The position numbers and the translations under genes are program-made. A DNA stretch of 64,000 bases, from the NCBI RefSeq assembly GCF_020085105.1, contig NC_058058.1, positions 7,403,175-7,467,174 of the forward strand, given 5' to 3'. This document shows positions 1 through 12,889 of this stretch, one piece after another. Under the pieces are notes generated by a model, which saw only the letters and a list, made by a program, of their open reading frames with translations, did no database searches and had not been told where the DNA came from. Numbering within the stretch: position 1 is the first letter of the stretch; every line of letters starts with the position of its first letter. The DNA is from Siniperca chuatsi. Lineage: Eukaryota; Chordata; Actinopteri; Centrarchiformes; Sinipercidae.

Positions 1-506
1 TATATCTGCTAAATAGTGCACCAAATAATAAATATTTCCCTTGGAAATAGTGAAGTACAAAATGGAAATACTCAATTAAAGTATGGTACTCAACTAAATG
101 TAACTTCAATTTCTCTCACTGCACTTTGTACATCGTCATTGATGACTGCAGAGGAAATGACGATGTGATCAGACTTTTTCTGTCAAGGGCCAAATACTTC
201 TCTGTCTTCTTTGGAGGAAACCTCTCTTGAAAGTAACATTATGATTTAGGAAACTCATTTGTTAATAATATTTTACAACAGGCTTGTGTTAAATGTATAT
301 TGACTACTAATGCACATGCTGCTGCATCATCTCTTTGTGCTGCATGTTATAGTAGCTCTGTTGGACTTGTGCCATGCTGTCTGTGTTTACTGTGAAACTC
401 AAGGGTATCAATATGCTTCTGCGAGAGCGTCACAAAAATCCTGCACATTTAACGGTACTGGGAAAATACAGTGATTGGGATGTTCGCATGTTTCTGCAAC
501 AGCAGG
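1..506. other. Gene-free upstream flank of tekt2
   Basis: AT-rich sequence with no convincing exon, RNA gene or recognisable repeat. The last part before the start codon at 507 presumably contains the tekt2 promoter and 5'UTR. No TATA box stands out, which is common for ciliary genes. Confidence 0.4.
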
Positions 507-3500
507 ATGTCTGCACTTCCTGCAAAGCCCGGACTGCGCCACAGTGTGTCAGAGTGGTACAGCAACAACCACCAGCTGTCTGGCACAGCACAACATGAGC
601 AATATGTTTCTAACGTGATCCGGCAGGAAGGGAGGTCACTACGCAACGAGACCAGCTGTAAGGTGGGTTCTTGTTTGTGAGGATGCCCACCATAACGCTA
701 AACAGTCAGCTTCACACTCTACAGGATGAAGAATGTTCCATAACACCATGCATTGTCCACGCAATCCTTTAAATTTCCATATTTTATCAACCTCTTTTCA
801 GTCATTTTCTTGCACCTTTTCTCTGCAGACAACCTGGGATGAAAGCGATACCTCTCGCAGGTTGAGTGACCGGGTCTGGGATGTTGCCCGGTGGAAAGAG
901 GCGTTAGAAACCTGCGCACAGAAAGTGGATGAAGAGATGGAGGCTCTGACCCTGGTGATTTGTCCAAAAACCTCTGAAACAACTGAGAGCGTGTCTTATT
1001 TTATGTTTATAATAGTACAAAGATGTCAGACCCATATATACTTTTATACCTGTGTGGATGTATTTGTGTGTTTCCCTTAGACTAAGTATCAGTATTCTCG
1101 GAATCATTCAATTTACAATTTAAAGAGAAAATGGCTGTCCTTCAATAGATAATGATCATACTTGTGAGTATGTAGGTTATACTTTACAAACTTCACTGCT
1201 TGAGTCTGACAGTGAAGTGACCTCAGCCTTGATGTGTGTTGGGACAGTCTAAAGAGCAAACCGAGCAGGCCCTGGCTGCGACTGCTGTTCCCCTGGAGGT
1301 CTGTAGCGAATGCTTGACACTGAGGGACAGACGGCGAGGGTTCGAGCTTGTCACTGACCCCGTAGACAAGCAGCTGAAAAAAGAAGCAGAGCTGATTGAA
1401 AGAGTGCAGCAAGTTCTGCAGCAGCACATAGACAAGGCCTTTGAGCAGCTGTGGTAAGAGACGCTATGGTGCGATGCAAAAATTGCAGAGGGACCATTTT
1501 CGTCTTTTTCTCTGACCACCTTTCTTTGTTCTTGTTCCCAGTGTTTTGCAGGAGGCTCGGCATCAGCTGACCGCTGACCTCCAGAACAAGATGGACGCCC
1601 TGGACATTGATATGTCCTGCTTGTCACTTACAATAAAGTCACCTCAGATCTCCCTGAAGACCAACCCAACTCGCATACCATCTGGGTTTTTAGAATTTTA
1701 TATCCGAATTTTAACCATTTTGCTAAAACTTTGGTCGACAGCCAAAAAAGTTTAAACTCTTAGATTACTGATTTATGGGATTTTGACTCATAATTGCAGA
1801 GAAGTTTCTCATTGCACGATATATCTGCATGTGGGTGAAGTTTGCCTTCAGGACTTTAGTAGTAGGGCGAAACATCTCCCATGTGCGATATATCCTGGTG
1901 TAATCCTTTAAGGAGAATGCTGTAGAATAATGCTTAAATGGTCAGTTTTTCTGGTTAACTCATGCCTCATTAAGTAAAATGCACAAATGTTGTCATTGTT
2001 GTAGTTCCTCCACCCCCCAAGAGTGGCTCCAGTTCAGCCAGTATAATGTGGCTCGTGCCCAGGAGGCCATACAGGTGTCCCAGCAAATGAGGGAGGACAT
2101 GAGTCTCACCAGAGCCCAGGTGTGTGTGATGTAACTACACCTGCCTGTATAGTATTTGTAGTATTGGCTATATAGTATTTGTTTTGCAAATAAATGGCGC
2201 GTAAGGTGCAGATGTGTTACTTTTGCATTTGTAGTATTGTCAAATCCCAACAATATGACAACCTAACTCCTTTAATACAAACCAGTTGTAAAATCCTTTA
2301 GCTGAATGAAACACAAATATCGAAGCAAAACATAACTTAAAGTTTAATTCATGTTTCCCTCTTTGGTTTTCCTGACAGTCTGGGAATATTGTGTACCAGT
2401 CTTGCTCTCATTTCTTCTGTGGTCAACATGGCACATTTGAAATTAATTCTTCTTCTTTCTCTGTTCTCTATTAAGCTCCAGAATGAGTTGAACACTCAGC
2501 ACAGGGCCACAGAGTTTGCTCTTCGTAAGCGTAATCACCATGAAGAGCAAGCCCGCGATGAGCTGGAGTGGCAAATAAGAAATGTAAGATAGTAATAATA
2601 ATAATGATAATAATAGCTTGTAATGTCAGGTATTTATCTTTTTGACTGCAGGTTACAGTTTTACCAGTTTTTAACATGCAGGGGCTCAAAGATGTTGTTT
2701 ATAGCTCAGAGATTATTGTTTATAGCAAAGTGTTTCTGACTGTCTGCCTGTAGACTGAAGATGAAATGGCAGAAATGGAGAGCGATATCCACGGGCTGGA
2801 TGCAGATCTGCTGGCGAAGACGGCCTCCCTGAAACTGGCTCACACCCGACTGGAGAACAGGACCAACAGACCTGGCATGGACCTGTGCAGAGACGAGGTT
2901 TAATTTAAGCGCATACTGTAGTATATCAAATATAGAATATTAGCAGCAGCAGTGGAAGTAGCAGTAGTTAGGTTACTGTAATGTTTTAAAAAACAGTAGG
3001 AGGCTTGGTCCTAGTTGATCTTTTCCTTCCTGTTTGTTTGCAGGTGCAGCACGGCCTCGTTAATGAAGTCCATCAGCTGGAGGCCACAATCATGGCTCTG
3101 AAACAGAAGCTGTCTGAGGCTCAGTGAGTCAGAGTTTTGCTGCTATGATCACCAAGTGGAGCTAATAGTTTATCTACATGTTTATTTACCGGTTCATCAG
3201 CAAAAAATGTTTTTTTTGGGCCAAGCAAGGTGGCACATACAGGGAAGTCAAACATCACATTCATCATCAAAATACACAAAAATACCCATTTAGGAATACT
3301 GCCTTTACTCTACAGTATGTAATGAACATAGTGATGTTTTAAACCCAGCAAACTAAACCGATATGAAGCCACTGGAGTAAATATCAGAAATGATTCAAAA
3401 TAAAGGATACAGACCTACAGATCAGAAGTAACACATTTTTGTTTTGAATACCAAAAGAAATCACTCTGAAACTTTCCCCCCTGCTTGTTTCTCCCGTCCC

Positions 3501-3717
3501 ATGCTCACTCAGGCACTCCCTGCAGAAGATGAAGCTCCATCGCGCTCGCATGCTGCAGGATCTTTCCAGAAAACAGGAAGCTCTGTCTCTGGAACAACGA
3601 AGCATGAACACCCGGACCCGCCTCACATCCACCTCCTGCACTGATAAAACCCCGGTGCTGCTGGTCCCACTCACAAACTCCAGTGGGAGGAGCAACCTGC
3701 AGCTGCTGGCTCAGTAA
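507..3717 (+). CDS. tekt2: Tektin-2, 9 coding exons, 427 aa
   Basis: Tektins are coiled-coil filament proteins inside the doublet microtubules of cilia and sperm flagella. Coding exons: 507-662, 829-954, 1248-1453, 1542-1685, 2005-2119, 2476-2583, 2754-2897, 3044-3123, 3513-3717. Phases match throughout and sum to 1284 nt (427 aa; human TEKT2 is about 430). Diagnostic stretches are IRQEGRSLRNET near residue 40, ECLTLRDRRR in exon 3, RATEFALRKR in exon 6, and NEVHQLEATIMALKQKL in exon 8, which fits tektin-2 better than tektins 1, 3, 4 or 5. The tektin signature usually written RPNVELCRD reads RPGMDLCRD here (exon 7), so three positions differ. The ATG at 507 gives a start like MSALPAKP, comparable to the human MATLSVKP. 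The donor after 1685 (GTTTTT) is weak. Human TEKT2 also neighbours the AGO3 cluster, which supports the assignment. Confidence 0.93.
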
Positions 3718-4760
<1,043 letters not shown>

Positions 4761-4764
4761 CTCA

Positions 4765-5470
4765 GCTTCACTGAGGTACACTCTGGACTGCAGTGTCTCT
4801 ATATGGTGAAATATTTTGAAAAATGTAACTGCAGATCCATGCAGTGTGTATTTAATCTGTTCTAAAATGAAGAACATCTCTGATCCAAGCCTCGTGAGAT
4901 GGAGGAGAGGATGACTTCCAACAAAGTAATATCAGTCGTCTAGCCAATAAGGTCAAGAAGGAAGGACCACTGTATTCAGTATTACCCCAAAGAGTGCTAC
5001 TGATGCATTTGAATAAAAGGGCACCTGAAGTATCCCTGATAACGTTTCAAAAATATTGGACCAATAGTGAGACCAAAACATATGAATCAGTGAGGCAGGA
5101 GCTTGTCAACACTTGTCGCAAACAGGGTTAATATCAGATTAAATTTGAGAAAGTCCAGGTTTTGTCCAGTGAGTGCGCTGTATGATTTTACATTGGATTA
5201 TACCATGTTTGCTACATTTAGATGAAGAGTGGACCCAGAGAAAGAGTATCATTCCATAGGTCATCGTTAATTTCTTCACCCATATCCTGCTCCCATGATG
5301 TTTTGACAGCTAACAATGAAAATTCTCTCATATCCACATGAGATGATACCTTTTGATGTAGGGGGTGGTAATATTTTATGAGGATTTAGATGAGAGAGAA
5401 AGATCCATTTTTAAAAAATGTGTCTTGTCTCTGAAAGAGAGATCTTCTCAGATAAATCACAGTATAATAC
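4765..5470 (-). mobile_element. Decayed L1-type LINE fragment (ORF2 C-terminus)
   Basis: Minus-strand reading of about 4980-5150 gives a decayed peptide ending QAPASLIHMFWSHYW, preceded by a CDKC motif and an in-frame stop. The cysteine pair followed by HMFW is typical of the C-terminal region of vertebrate L1 ORF2 proteins. The rest is probably other parts of the same dead copy. The outer limits are estimates. Confidence 0.6.
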
Positions 5471-5559
5471 AAATGGATGCTTTCCTGTAGACAAATTTCA
5501 CACAATTGCATGTTGACTTGCAGTTGATAAGAATCAGTTAATTGAAAGTGTTTTCAGCC

Positions 5560-5960
5560 GCAGCAGGCAGCTGTTTTCTGTGAAAATGCTCTAAAAACCC
5601 ACATTACACTACCTGTTCAGCACCAAACAGCAGACAGGCACAGTTAGCGACTTGCTACAAAACATAGTGGAGCATTTAGCAGTTAAAGAGCCAGATATTT
5701 CCCTCAAGAGTTGGTAGAGACCAAAAACAGAGCTTAAAGAGAGGTACTATTGGAGTTACGTTCATCAGGTGGACAGAAACACAACTCCAAATAAATTAAT
5801 ATGTTGCTCCGTAACTGCTGGATGTGTAAATAAGCAACTATTTGCTGACAAGTTTGCCATATGAACTTAAAATGTGATGATACGTTAATGTGTGTTCACA
5901 ACTTGTTTCTGCTCCCCCCAAGTGGCCAAAAGGTCCGTTATTGCAGGTTTAAGGGTTTGG
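5560..5960. repeat. Dispersed repeat ('ccaagtggccaaaa' family), copy 1
   Basis: The segment with 'aacacaactccaa', 'tttgctgacaagtttgccatat' and 'ccccaagtggccaaaa' recurs in the same order at 34060-34265 inside ago3 intron 1. Two diverged copies in one window mark a dispersed element. No coding capacity or clear terminal inverted repeats were seen. Confidence 0.6.
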
Positions 5961-7266
5961 TTTTTGTTTACTAAATATATTAAGTTTTGAATTTAGGGGA
6001 GATAAAAACAAAAGGGCGCACTGTGGGATTCTTGCTTTTTTTTTATATGAGCAAAATTAATAATTGAGACAATCATATCATTGTCCTTAAAAACCCTAGT
6101 TTTTGTGATTGACAACTTAGCTGGGTCTAATTAAATGGCCCTTATGTTGGAAATATCCACTGCAACCTCCTTCCTGGGAGGCTTCCTGAAAAACAAAACA
6201 AACTGTATGAGAGGTGAAAAGGCCTGTGCTAATGTCACTCTCACTTCAGCTAATAAATAAGGTAAATATGTAGTCATTACTTTGCAAACATTCATGCCAC
6301 TATATCAGAAGAGTAACTATACACACATTTGTTTTGAACAGTAGATCAATAGACTAATCAAACAGCTAGCAGCCATGTTTTGAACTGCTGCAGGTCTTTT
6401 CTTGGAAAAGCTTTTCTTGGTATCTGTCATCCTGCTCTAATAAAATGCCTCTGCAACAAGTCACAGTGATTTTCTGCTCCATTTTCTTCACCGAAAGCCT
6501 TTTGCATGACACACCCACTCTTCTCTCACATATAAACACACTGAAGAGCTCATTCTCTACCATAAAACTGTGAGAAGCGACATCATGCCACAAACATGTC
6601 ACCGTTTCCCAAAGCCCAACCTATCCTGTCCTCGCATCGACCATCAACTTCAGCACATTTATGACTTTACTGCCTGGCCCTCCAGTTCATTTAGACAGCC
6701 TCAGCTTTAAGGGGATGGCCATGTGCTTCCTGACACGCTGAATTATTCTGAATCATTTCACTTAAGGGCCCAGATGCTACCTGTCTGTTGCCCTCCACTG
6801 AGAGGGCAATTAAGGCAGCCTGGTGCCTGCTAAATGCCCCCTACTTCTGCATGAATGGATGCATCTCCTTATCTGAATCTCTGTCATGATGTCGTGTGCA
6901 CCTCGCCCCCTTCGTACCCACATGCATCTTTTTTTTTTGCTGTCACCTGTCTCAGAGCTGAGTCTGAACATGACAGAGGGAGAAACTCAGCGCTACAGCA
7001 GCTCTCGTACCAGCTTGGAAAAGGACATTGCTGCCACGAATGGAGAATGTGTCTTTTGAAATATGTGGTTTATAAATGGAGAGAACATGAGGACAACTGT
7101 GCCCCTAGCTATTCAAATAATCCGTTTGCTTGCTTATTTTAGTCGAGACTTTCCCGTCAGCTTGAGTTTGTTTGATTTATCCCCGTCATGGTAAATTGGA
7201 GGCAGTGCTACTTTTTTGCTGGACTTCCTACTCCTCTCAGCAGTGTCTATGTCCTGAACTGTTGAG
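5961..7266. other. Intergenic region upstream of the FFAR1-like gene
   Basis: No gene is recognised. Just before the start codon, a pyrimidine-rich stretch ending 'ctcctctcag' at about 7240 could be a splice acceptor for a 5'UTR exon, which is a common arrangement for intronless-CDS GPCRs. No donor or leader exon was identified. Confidence 0.35.
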
Positions 7267-8241
7267 ATGCAGGTGACTTACAAGGATTGGGTCGCTCTCT
7301 CTGTCTACACCCTCACCTTTCTGCTCGGTCTTCCCGCCAACCTGCTGGTCCTGTTTGTGTATGTACGCAAGGCCCGCAAGCGTGGCGCCACACCAAACGT
7401 GGTCTACGCCCTCAACCTGTGTCTGGCCAACTTGGTGCTCGTGGCCTGGCTGCCCGTCAAGGCTCTGGAGACTTTCCTTCAGGCCTGGAGGCTACCAGCA
7501 CCAGTCTGCCCCGTCTACAGCTTCTTCCTCTTCTCCTCGCTGTATGGCAGCTGCCTGTTCATCACCGCTGTGACAGTGGGACGCTACCTCAGCATCGCAT
7601 TCCCAATTATCTACAAGAGATACCGCCGTGCTCGAATCTCTTGCTTCATCAGTGCTGCCTTGTGGGCCTTCGTGCTCCTTCACCTCAGTTTTGGCCTGGT
7701 GGCTGAAGGAGGAGCTCACTTTGTCTCCGTTAAGGATGACACCTCAGCCTGCTACGACCACTTCAACGCCTCCCAGCTGGCTGTTCTTCTGCCTCTACGC
7801 CTGGAGATGGCCATCGTTTTGTATCTTTTGCCTCTTATTGTGACGTCCTTTTGCACGCTGCGTTGCGTGACCCTGGTGTGGCGCTCAAATTTGCGTCCTA
7901 TGGGGAAGAGACGAGCCCTGACAGTTGCATTGTCCACGCTGGCTGTGTTTGTGGTGTGCTATGCACCCTACAACGCCTCGCACATTGTGGGGTTTGTGTG
8001 GAAGGAAAATGTTGAGTGGAGGACATACGCTATGCTGACGAGCTCCTGTAATGTTTTCCTGGAGCCTGCAGTCATGCTGATGCTGTCGCCAGCAGTGTCG
8101 AGGGGAATCATGGGAAGAATCTGTGGACAGCAAAGCCAATTCAGCCATATTGAGGGGTGTCGGCATCGATGTCATAGTGCTAATGTTGCAAATGTCAGGG
8201 CACCACCTACACTATCTGAGAGGAGCCAGGCGGGGGCCTAG
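7267..8241 (+). CDS. FFAR1-like free fatty acid receptor, 324 aa
   Basis: Class A GPCR of the free fatty acid receptor group (FFAR1/2/3), a plasma-membrane sensor of carboxylate ligands. The CDS is a single exon with seven hydrophobic segments, beginning about residues 10, 45, 82, 124, 174, 215 and 255. Cys81 and Cys162 can form the TM3-ECL2 disulfide. VVYALNLCLANL in TM2 and a TM3 end reading GRY (105-107) rather than D/ERY resemble FFAR1. In contrast PLRLEM (Arg178), YNASHIVGF (His239) and WRTY (Arg252) match the carboxylate-binding Arg/His/Arg trio of FFAR2/3; FFAR1 has Asn at the His position. The TM7 motif is EPAVM instead of N/DPxxY. It could equally be named an FFAR2/3-like paralogue. 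Mature coding sequence is intact. It is followed by AATAAA at 8937-8942. Confidence 0.85.
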   Translation: MQVTYKDWVALSVYTLTFLLGLPANLLVLFVYVRKARKRGATPNVVYALNLCLANLVLVAWLPVKALETFLQAWRLPAPVCPVYSFFLFSSLYGSCLFITAVTVGRYLSIAFPIIYKRYRRARISCFISAALWAFVLLHLSFGLVAEGGAHFVSVKDDTSACYDHFNASQLAVLLPLRLEMAIVLYLLPLIVTSFCTLRCVTLVWRSNLRPMGKRRALTVALSTLAVFVVCYAPYNASHIVGFVWKENVEWRTYAMLTSSCNVFLEPAVMLMLSPAVSRGIMGRICGQQSQFSHIEGCRHRCHSANVANVRAPPTLSERSQAGA

Positions 8242-8936
8242 GTGACTAAAGTAAGTCAGGAGTGAGGTCACAGTGGGCGGAGACTTCAGAGATTTTGGCA
8301 AATGGCAAATCCAAAAGGAGGAACAGGATAAAAACATTCATGGACAGTCTGATGGAAGACGACCATCCTTTGTGTGTGCTTTCCAACAGCCCCAGAAAAT
8401 CTAGCATCACCACAGCTATCAGATCAGATCCAGCAAATGATCTAGATAATGTCTCTGTGTCTGTCATTTCAAGGCACAATGACTTAATCAAAGCTACATC
8501 ACTCTGTGTCATCAGATAACAACTTTTTTCCTCAGATCAAATGTTTCTAAAGAAAAAAGTATTGATGTATCCCATGTTATGGCAGTATTTCTCCTGATGA
8601 TAAAGACTCGTTATGCAGTTTTTCCTGTGAGTGTTTCTCACACTGGGAATGGCCGAAGGTGTTGCCAATTTGCCAGTAAAAAGGAACTATTAGCAGACCT
8701 GGAAATTCATGCTTTTGGCCAAGGAAGCTGCACATCTTTGAAATGGACGAAGTGTTCTTTTTCAAACTACATAATTCAACAAGTCTTAAACCAGTCAGTG
8801 GAAAACAGCTGAACTTTACATCAGACAGTTAGTTTGGTGACAAATGGCTCCATCTGGTGTCTGTCAGTTACTGCTCCAAGCTGTAACGGGGATCACTTCA
8901 AACAAAATATGTGTTTTCAATGTTTTTTCCATAAAG

Positions 8937-8942
8937 AATAAA
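8937..8942 (+). terminator. Candidate poly(A) signal of the FFAR1-like gene
   Basis: AATAAA about 700 bp after the stop codon, in AT-rich sequence on the sense strand. It would give a 3'UTR of roughly 0.7 kb. Confidence 0.5.
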
Positions 8943-10169
8943 GATAAGCTGATATTTTGATTTATTAAACACATGTGGAACTAATATCATGAATTATGGC
9001 TGTGTTTTGACAGGGCCCTGGCTTAATTGCATGGCTCACTGGCACACCTGAATGGAACAGATCGTAAATGTTATTAGTTGCACGTGTGCTTTTCTTTGAT
9101 GAGTCAAAACAGGTGTACTGAGGTATAAAGGTTTATCAACAATTTGATGTTTGAAATGAATTATACATTTTAATAAGTATGTGTTTGTGCATTAATTGAT
9201 TGGTTTGTGAACATGTTCATTTACTTTCTCAATTAAGTCTGTTTACTAGTAAAATGTTTCTAAAATGTCCAATAAACTAAAGTATGACGTTTATAAGTGT
9301 ATTGTGTCGATTGTCTACAGTCTTTAAAGAATAAAGAAAAAATGTTAAAATACTTTTACTAAATATTTATAACTTCCTGTTGGCTACAACACACACATGC
9401 GTTCAGCTGGAGGATGAAGTCAATGACACCAAAATTAAAAGATTCAGTTTTGGAAACTGAGTAAATCAATTAAGTTAAATACTGAAAAATTTAATGATTG
9501 TCATGCTTGAGTTCATAATTTTAATGAAAAACACTTCTCAGCAAAGCATCATCAATGTTCAAATCATTTGATGCTTTACTCTGCTATAAAAGCTTATAAA
9601 GCGTGACATTTTTCATATGCTGAATGAATGATCCATGTTTATCTTTACTGGTGAGCTTATTAGTTTTATCACATTCAGTTGATGAATGATTAATTACCAC
9701 ATTACCACAGAGGGTGCAAGATGACCACTACTGCTAGAAATACAGTACACGCTACATGTACTTTAGATGAACCCTGACTAAATATAAGAGTCATTAGAGT
9801 GAACATGTAAAGATTTCAACTTAGTCATCCTGGCAGTACATTCAGTACAGACAAAAACCTACAATTTCACACACAAAAGAAATTTAAATATCATGGATGA
9901 AATCACATGATGATGTTATTGTTATATAGATAAAACAATACTCAGAAAAAAAGGAGGGGAGCCGTTGAATGCAAAAAAGGGAGAGAATTTAATATGCTCA
10001 ATATGTGCACAAATAAAGGCACTGAAGAACAAGGCATCAAGAGGCTGAGAAAATGCTGACGTGCCTCTAGAAATAGAGAAAAGGCAGGAAGTGATATCAT
10101 AATATAAAATCACGAATACAAAACAATAATGGGATGCTTGCATCATTGATGAAGAGTATTAAACATGTG
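8943..10169. other. Gene-free AT-rich intergenic stretch
   Basis: No exon, RNA gene or recognisable mobile element was found between the poly(A) signal and the hAT element at 10170. Confidence 0.4.
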
Positions 10170-10512
10170 CAGTGGTGGAAAGTAACTAAGTACATTTACT
10201 CAAGTACAGTACTTAAGTACAGTTTTGAGGTACTTTTACTTTATATCTATTTTAGGGTATTTTATACTTATACTGCACTACATTTATTCAATAGTTGCTA
10301 GTTACTTTCCAGATTAACATTTTACTCACAAAACATATGGACTTGTTGGACCAGTTTATAAAACAGACTAATACTTTAAGTACACTTTGTTGCTAATACT
10401 TTCATACTTTTACTTACTGAATGCAGGACTTTTACTTGTAATGGAGTGTTTTAATAGTGTGGTATTGCAACGTTTACTTAAGTAGATGATTTGAATACTT
10501 CTTCCACCACTG
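10170..10512. mobile_element. Non-autonomous hAT element, CAGTGGTGGAA family, short form
   Basis: It begins CAGTGGTGGAAAG and ends TTCTTCCACCACTG, an inverted terminal repeat. It is flanked by AACATGTG (10162-10169) and AACTTGCG (10513-10520), a probable 8-bp target duplication with two mismatches, as expected for hAT elements. The interior is 'aagtacttt'-rich with no ORF. Related copies lie at 38831, 44895 and about 58130-58460. Confidence 0.82.
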
Positions 10513-11001
10513 AACTTGCGACTTTTCCAACATAATCACATATTTAACACAAAAACAATATTCACAAGGGTCAGATATGCTGAAACAAGTACTGCTCTGG
10601 AGGTAACCCACTTAACATACCAATAATATGTCAAAAAAGAGGTGATAAGGAAACAATAAAATAAATACAAATAATGCAAAGTGAACATAAAATAAGAAGA
10701 AAATTAAAAATTGATTTTGAAAGTAATACACATTGTTCTCCTTGTGTTGGATAACTTCTGATTTTAATGATTCTCCAGTACTGAAAACATCGTTCAACAA
10801 AGATAAACACTGAATCTTGGTGGGTATACTGTGCTACTGTACATACAAACTTGTATATGAACCACTTGATAAACATATCTGGTCTTAATGTGTCTTAAAT
10901 GTTCAACCTGCACCCGTACAAATCAGCCAGGGATCATCTGGCACCATGCTGCAGACTTATCACAGTTTTGTTGTTGAGAACGTTGTTGTGCAGACAGACA
11001 G

Positions 11002-11008
11002 TATAAAA
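11002..11008 (+). promoter_or_regulatory. TATA box of the FFAR2/3-like gene
   Basis: TATAAAA followed by a G-rich stretch. It sits about 190 bp upstream of a good donor (CCTAACAG|GTGAGT) at 11197/11198, so transcription would start near 11030 and give a first exon of about 165 bp. Inference; no transcript data. Confidence 0.6.
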
Positions 11009-11029
11009 AGGGGGTGGGAGGGGTTGTGA

Positions 11030-11197
11030 TACAAACTGACTGAGTGACAGACCACAGTGGAGCTGAGAGACTCCACAGGCTGCAAACTGAACCCATCTGT
11101 TCCCTCGGGCAGCTTGATCCTCAGTGACCGAGCCGGACACCAACACCAGTCAGCTGCCAGAAGTGGAAAACATGTCACCGGTAATAACGCCTAACAG
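11030..11197 (+). other. Probable 5'UTR exon 1 of the FFAR2/3-like gene
   Basis: Predicted leader between the TATA box and a consensus donor. It contains an ATG at 11172 that opens a short upstream ORF. If the leader is spliced directly to the acceptor before 13445, this uORF ends after 10 codons. If a candidate middle exon (11887-11973, acceptor 'gcttccag', donor GTGAGT) is included, it runs 35 codons. Either way it ends before the receptor start codon. Confidence 0.5.
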
Positions 11198-12149
11198 GTG
11201 AGTCAGACTTCTGTTCTCCTTGATTTGTAAACATTAAATTGTATTTAAAGTTTTTCCTTATTAATCAAGCACATTTACAGCTTTCTTGATTCTCATTGGG
11301 ATTTCTTTTATTTAATTTTTTAATGCAGAACCCTTATTAATAAAATACATACTTTTTGCTGCATAATCAGATTATGTTGGTCTTGTAAAAAGATAAACCT
11401 TCATAATTGATGAAGGACTAAATTTCAACCTCATCTGTAAATAAAACTAACAAAGGAAGATGTAGCTTCCCCCTTTATAGCCACTGCATATTCTTTGAGC
11501 ATTGTTGTGAATACAAGATAAAAGTTGCGATTTTTCACTGGGAACCTGTAGACTGAACATGTAAATCTGAGTCCTCTGTTCTCTGCTGGCCACTACAGAC
11601 AAAGTCTCCCTCTTCTCTGGTCAGAGCTGTAACTGATGCCACATCTGCCCTTCAATTTGTCACTTGTCAAGACCTTTCACACAAAAAGTTATTGCAGTAC
11701 ATTTCCACCTACATCACTTCGAGCTTTTAAACGGTTGCTGGGAGATGATGTTTGGAGAGCGAGGTGAACAAAGATTGCGTCCAGAAGCTTATTAAATTTC
11801 CCCTATTGAAGGCGAGATAGCAGATATTCAGTGGGACATCCATATTAAGTGCAGTCTTGTGATCTGATCAAACAGTCTGCTTCCAGGAGGTGGAGTATGC
11901 TGCCAGAGTGCTGCAGCACCAGACAGGACAGCCGCACAGTGATGGAGAGCCTGTTTTTTCAAGCTTGACAGAGGTGAGTTAGTCACACTTCTTATAACTT
12001 ATGAAGGGACATATTTTACTTCTGTTCAGTGGCATGGATGGATTGGTATATATAAGAGTCTATTAGCAGTTAATTGAACAATGAATTGATCCTACTAACA
12101 AATATTGTCTGTGTATCAGAAGGCTCAAAGAGCTTCTTCCACGCTGTTA

Positions 12150-12490
12150 TACTGGGTGTAGTTTATTTTTGTCAATCCCACAAACACTGTCCTAATACTC
12201 ACTATAGCAACAAATCCACAGCTGAAAATAGTCCCCAAAATATTAACAATTTACTCCTATTTGAGTAACATATGCTACAAACTACAGTACCCAGCTTTTT
12301 AAATTATTTAGCCTTTTTAAAAGAAATGTATACATACTATTTGTGACCTGTTTTTTAAGATTTAAGTGAAGGCTTGGTGCTGAGTGCCAAACACAAGGTA
12401 GAGAAGTTGGAAACATTGTTGGTTTTGGTCTTTTCATGGGATTTGTTGACAATAAGAAAAATATAGAATAACGGCAGCTTTATCCTTTTT
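12150..12490. repeat. Dispersed repeat ('agctgaaaatag' family), copy 1
   Basis: The segment from 'cagctgaaaatagt' through 'gagaagttggaaa' to 'ataagaaaaatatagaataac' recurs in the same order at 55260-55590. It lies in the leader intron of the FFAR2/3-like gene. No coding capacity. Confidence 0.65.
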
Positions 12491-12889
12491 CATGTAGATT
12501 TCTGTACTCTCTACTTTATCAGTTTGCATCTATCAATTTAAATCCCTGGATTGAATTTAAAAGAGTATGTGAAGTTTTTAAGAAGGTGATGTATTATTTT
12601 GGTTTGTCAGATATTTGAAGCAGAAGTTCTACATCTTGCAATAGTTACAATGAATGAAAAGAGATTCTTTGAGTAGTTCATTTTTAATTTCCACTGACTT
12701 GTTTAAGTATTTCATTTTGTCATAACTTTTTTTTTAAGTAGAAGAAAGAACTCATTGCCTTTACAGAGGACTTAGAATCTGACCTGATGTAGGTTTCCTT
12801 AGAAATTAATCTCTTTTAAAAATCTTAAAATTTATGTAATTGTATGTCTTGATGCTGGACAGGCACAGTTTCCTTCAAGAAATTGTTTA

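Noticed and set aside
374-598. Plus-strand open frame overlapping tekt2 exon 1
   Set aside because: Wrong frame for tektin; the frame from 507 gives the conserved tektin sequence and correct junction.
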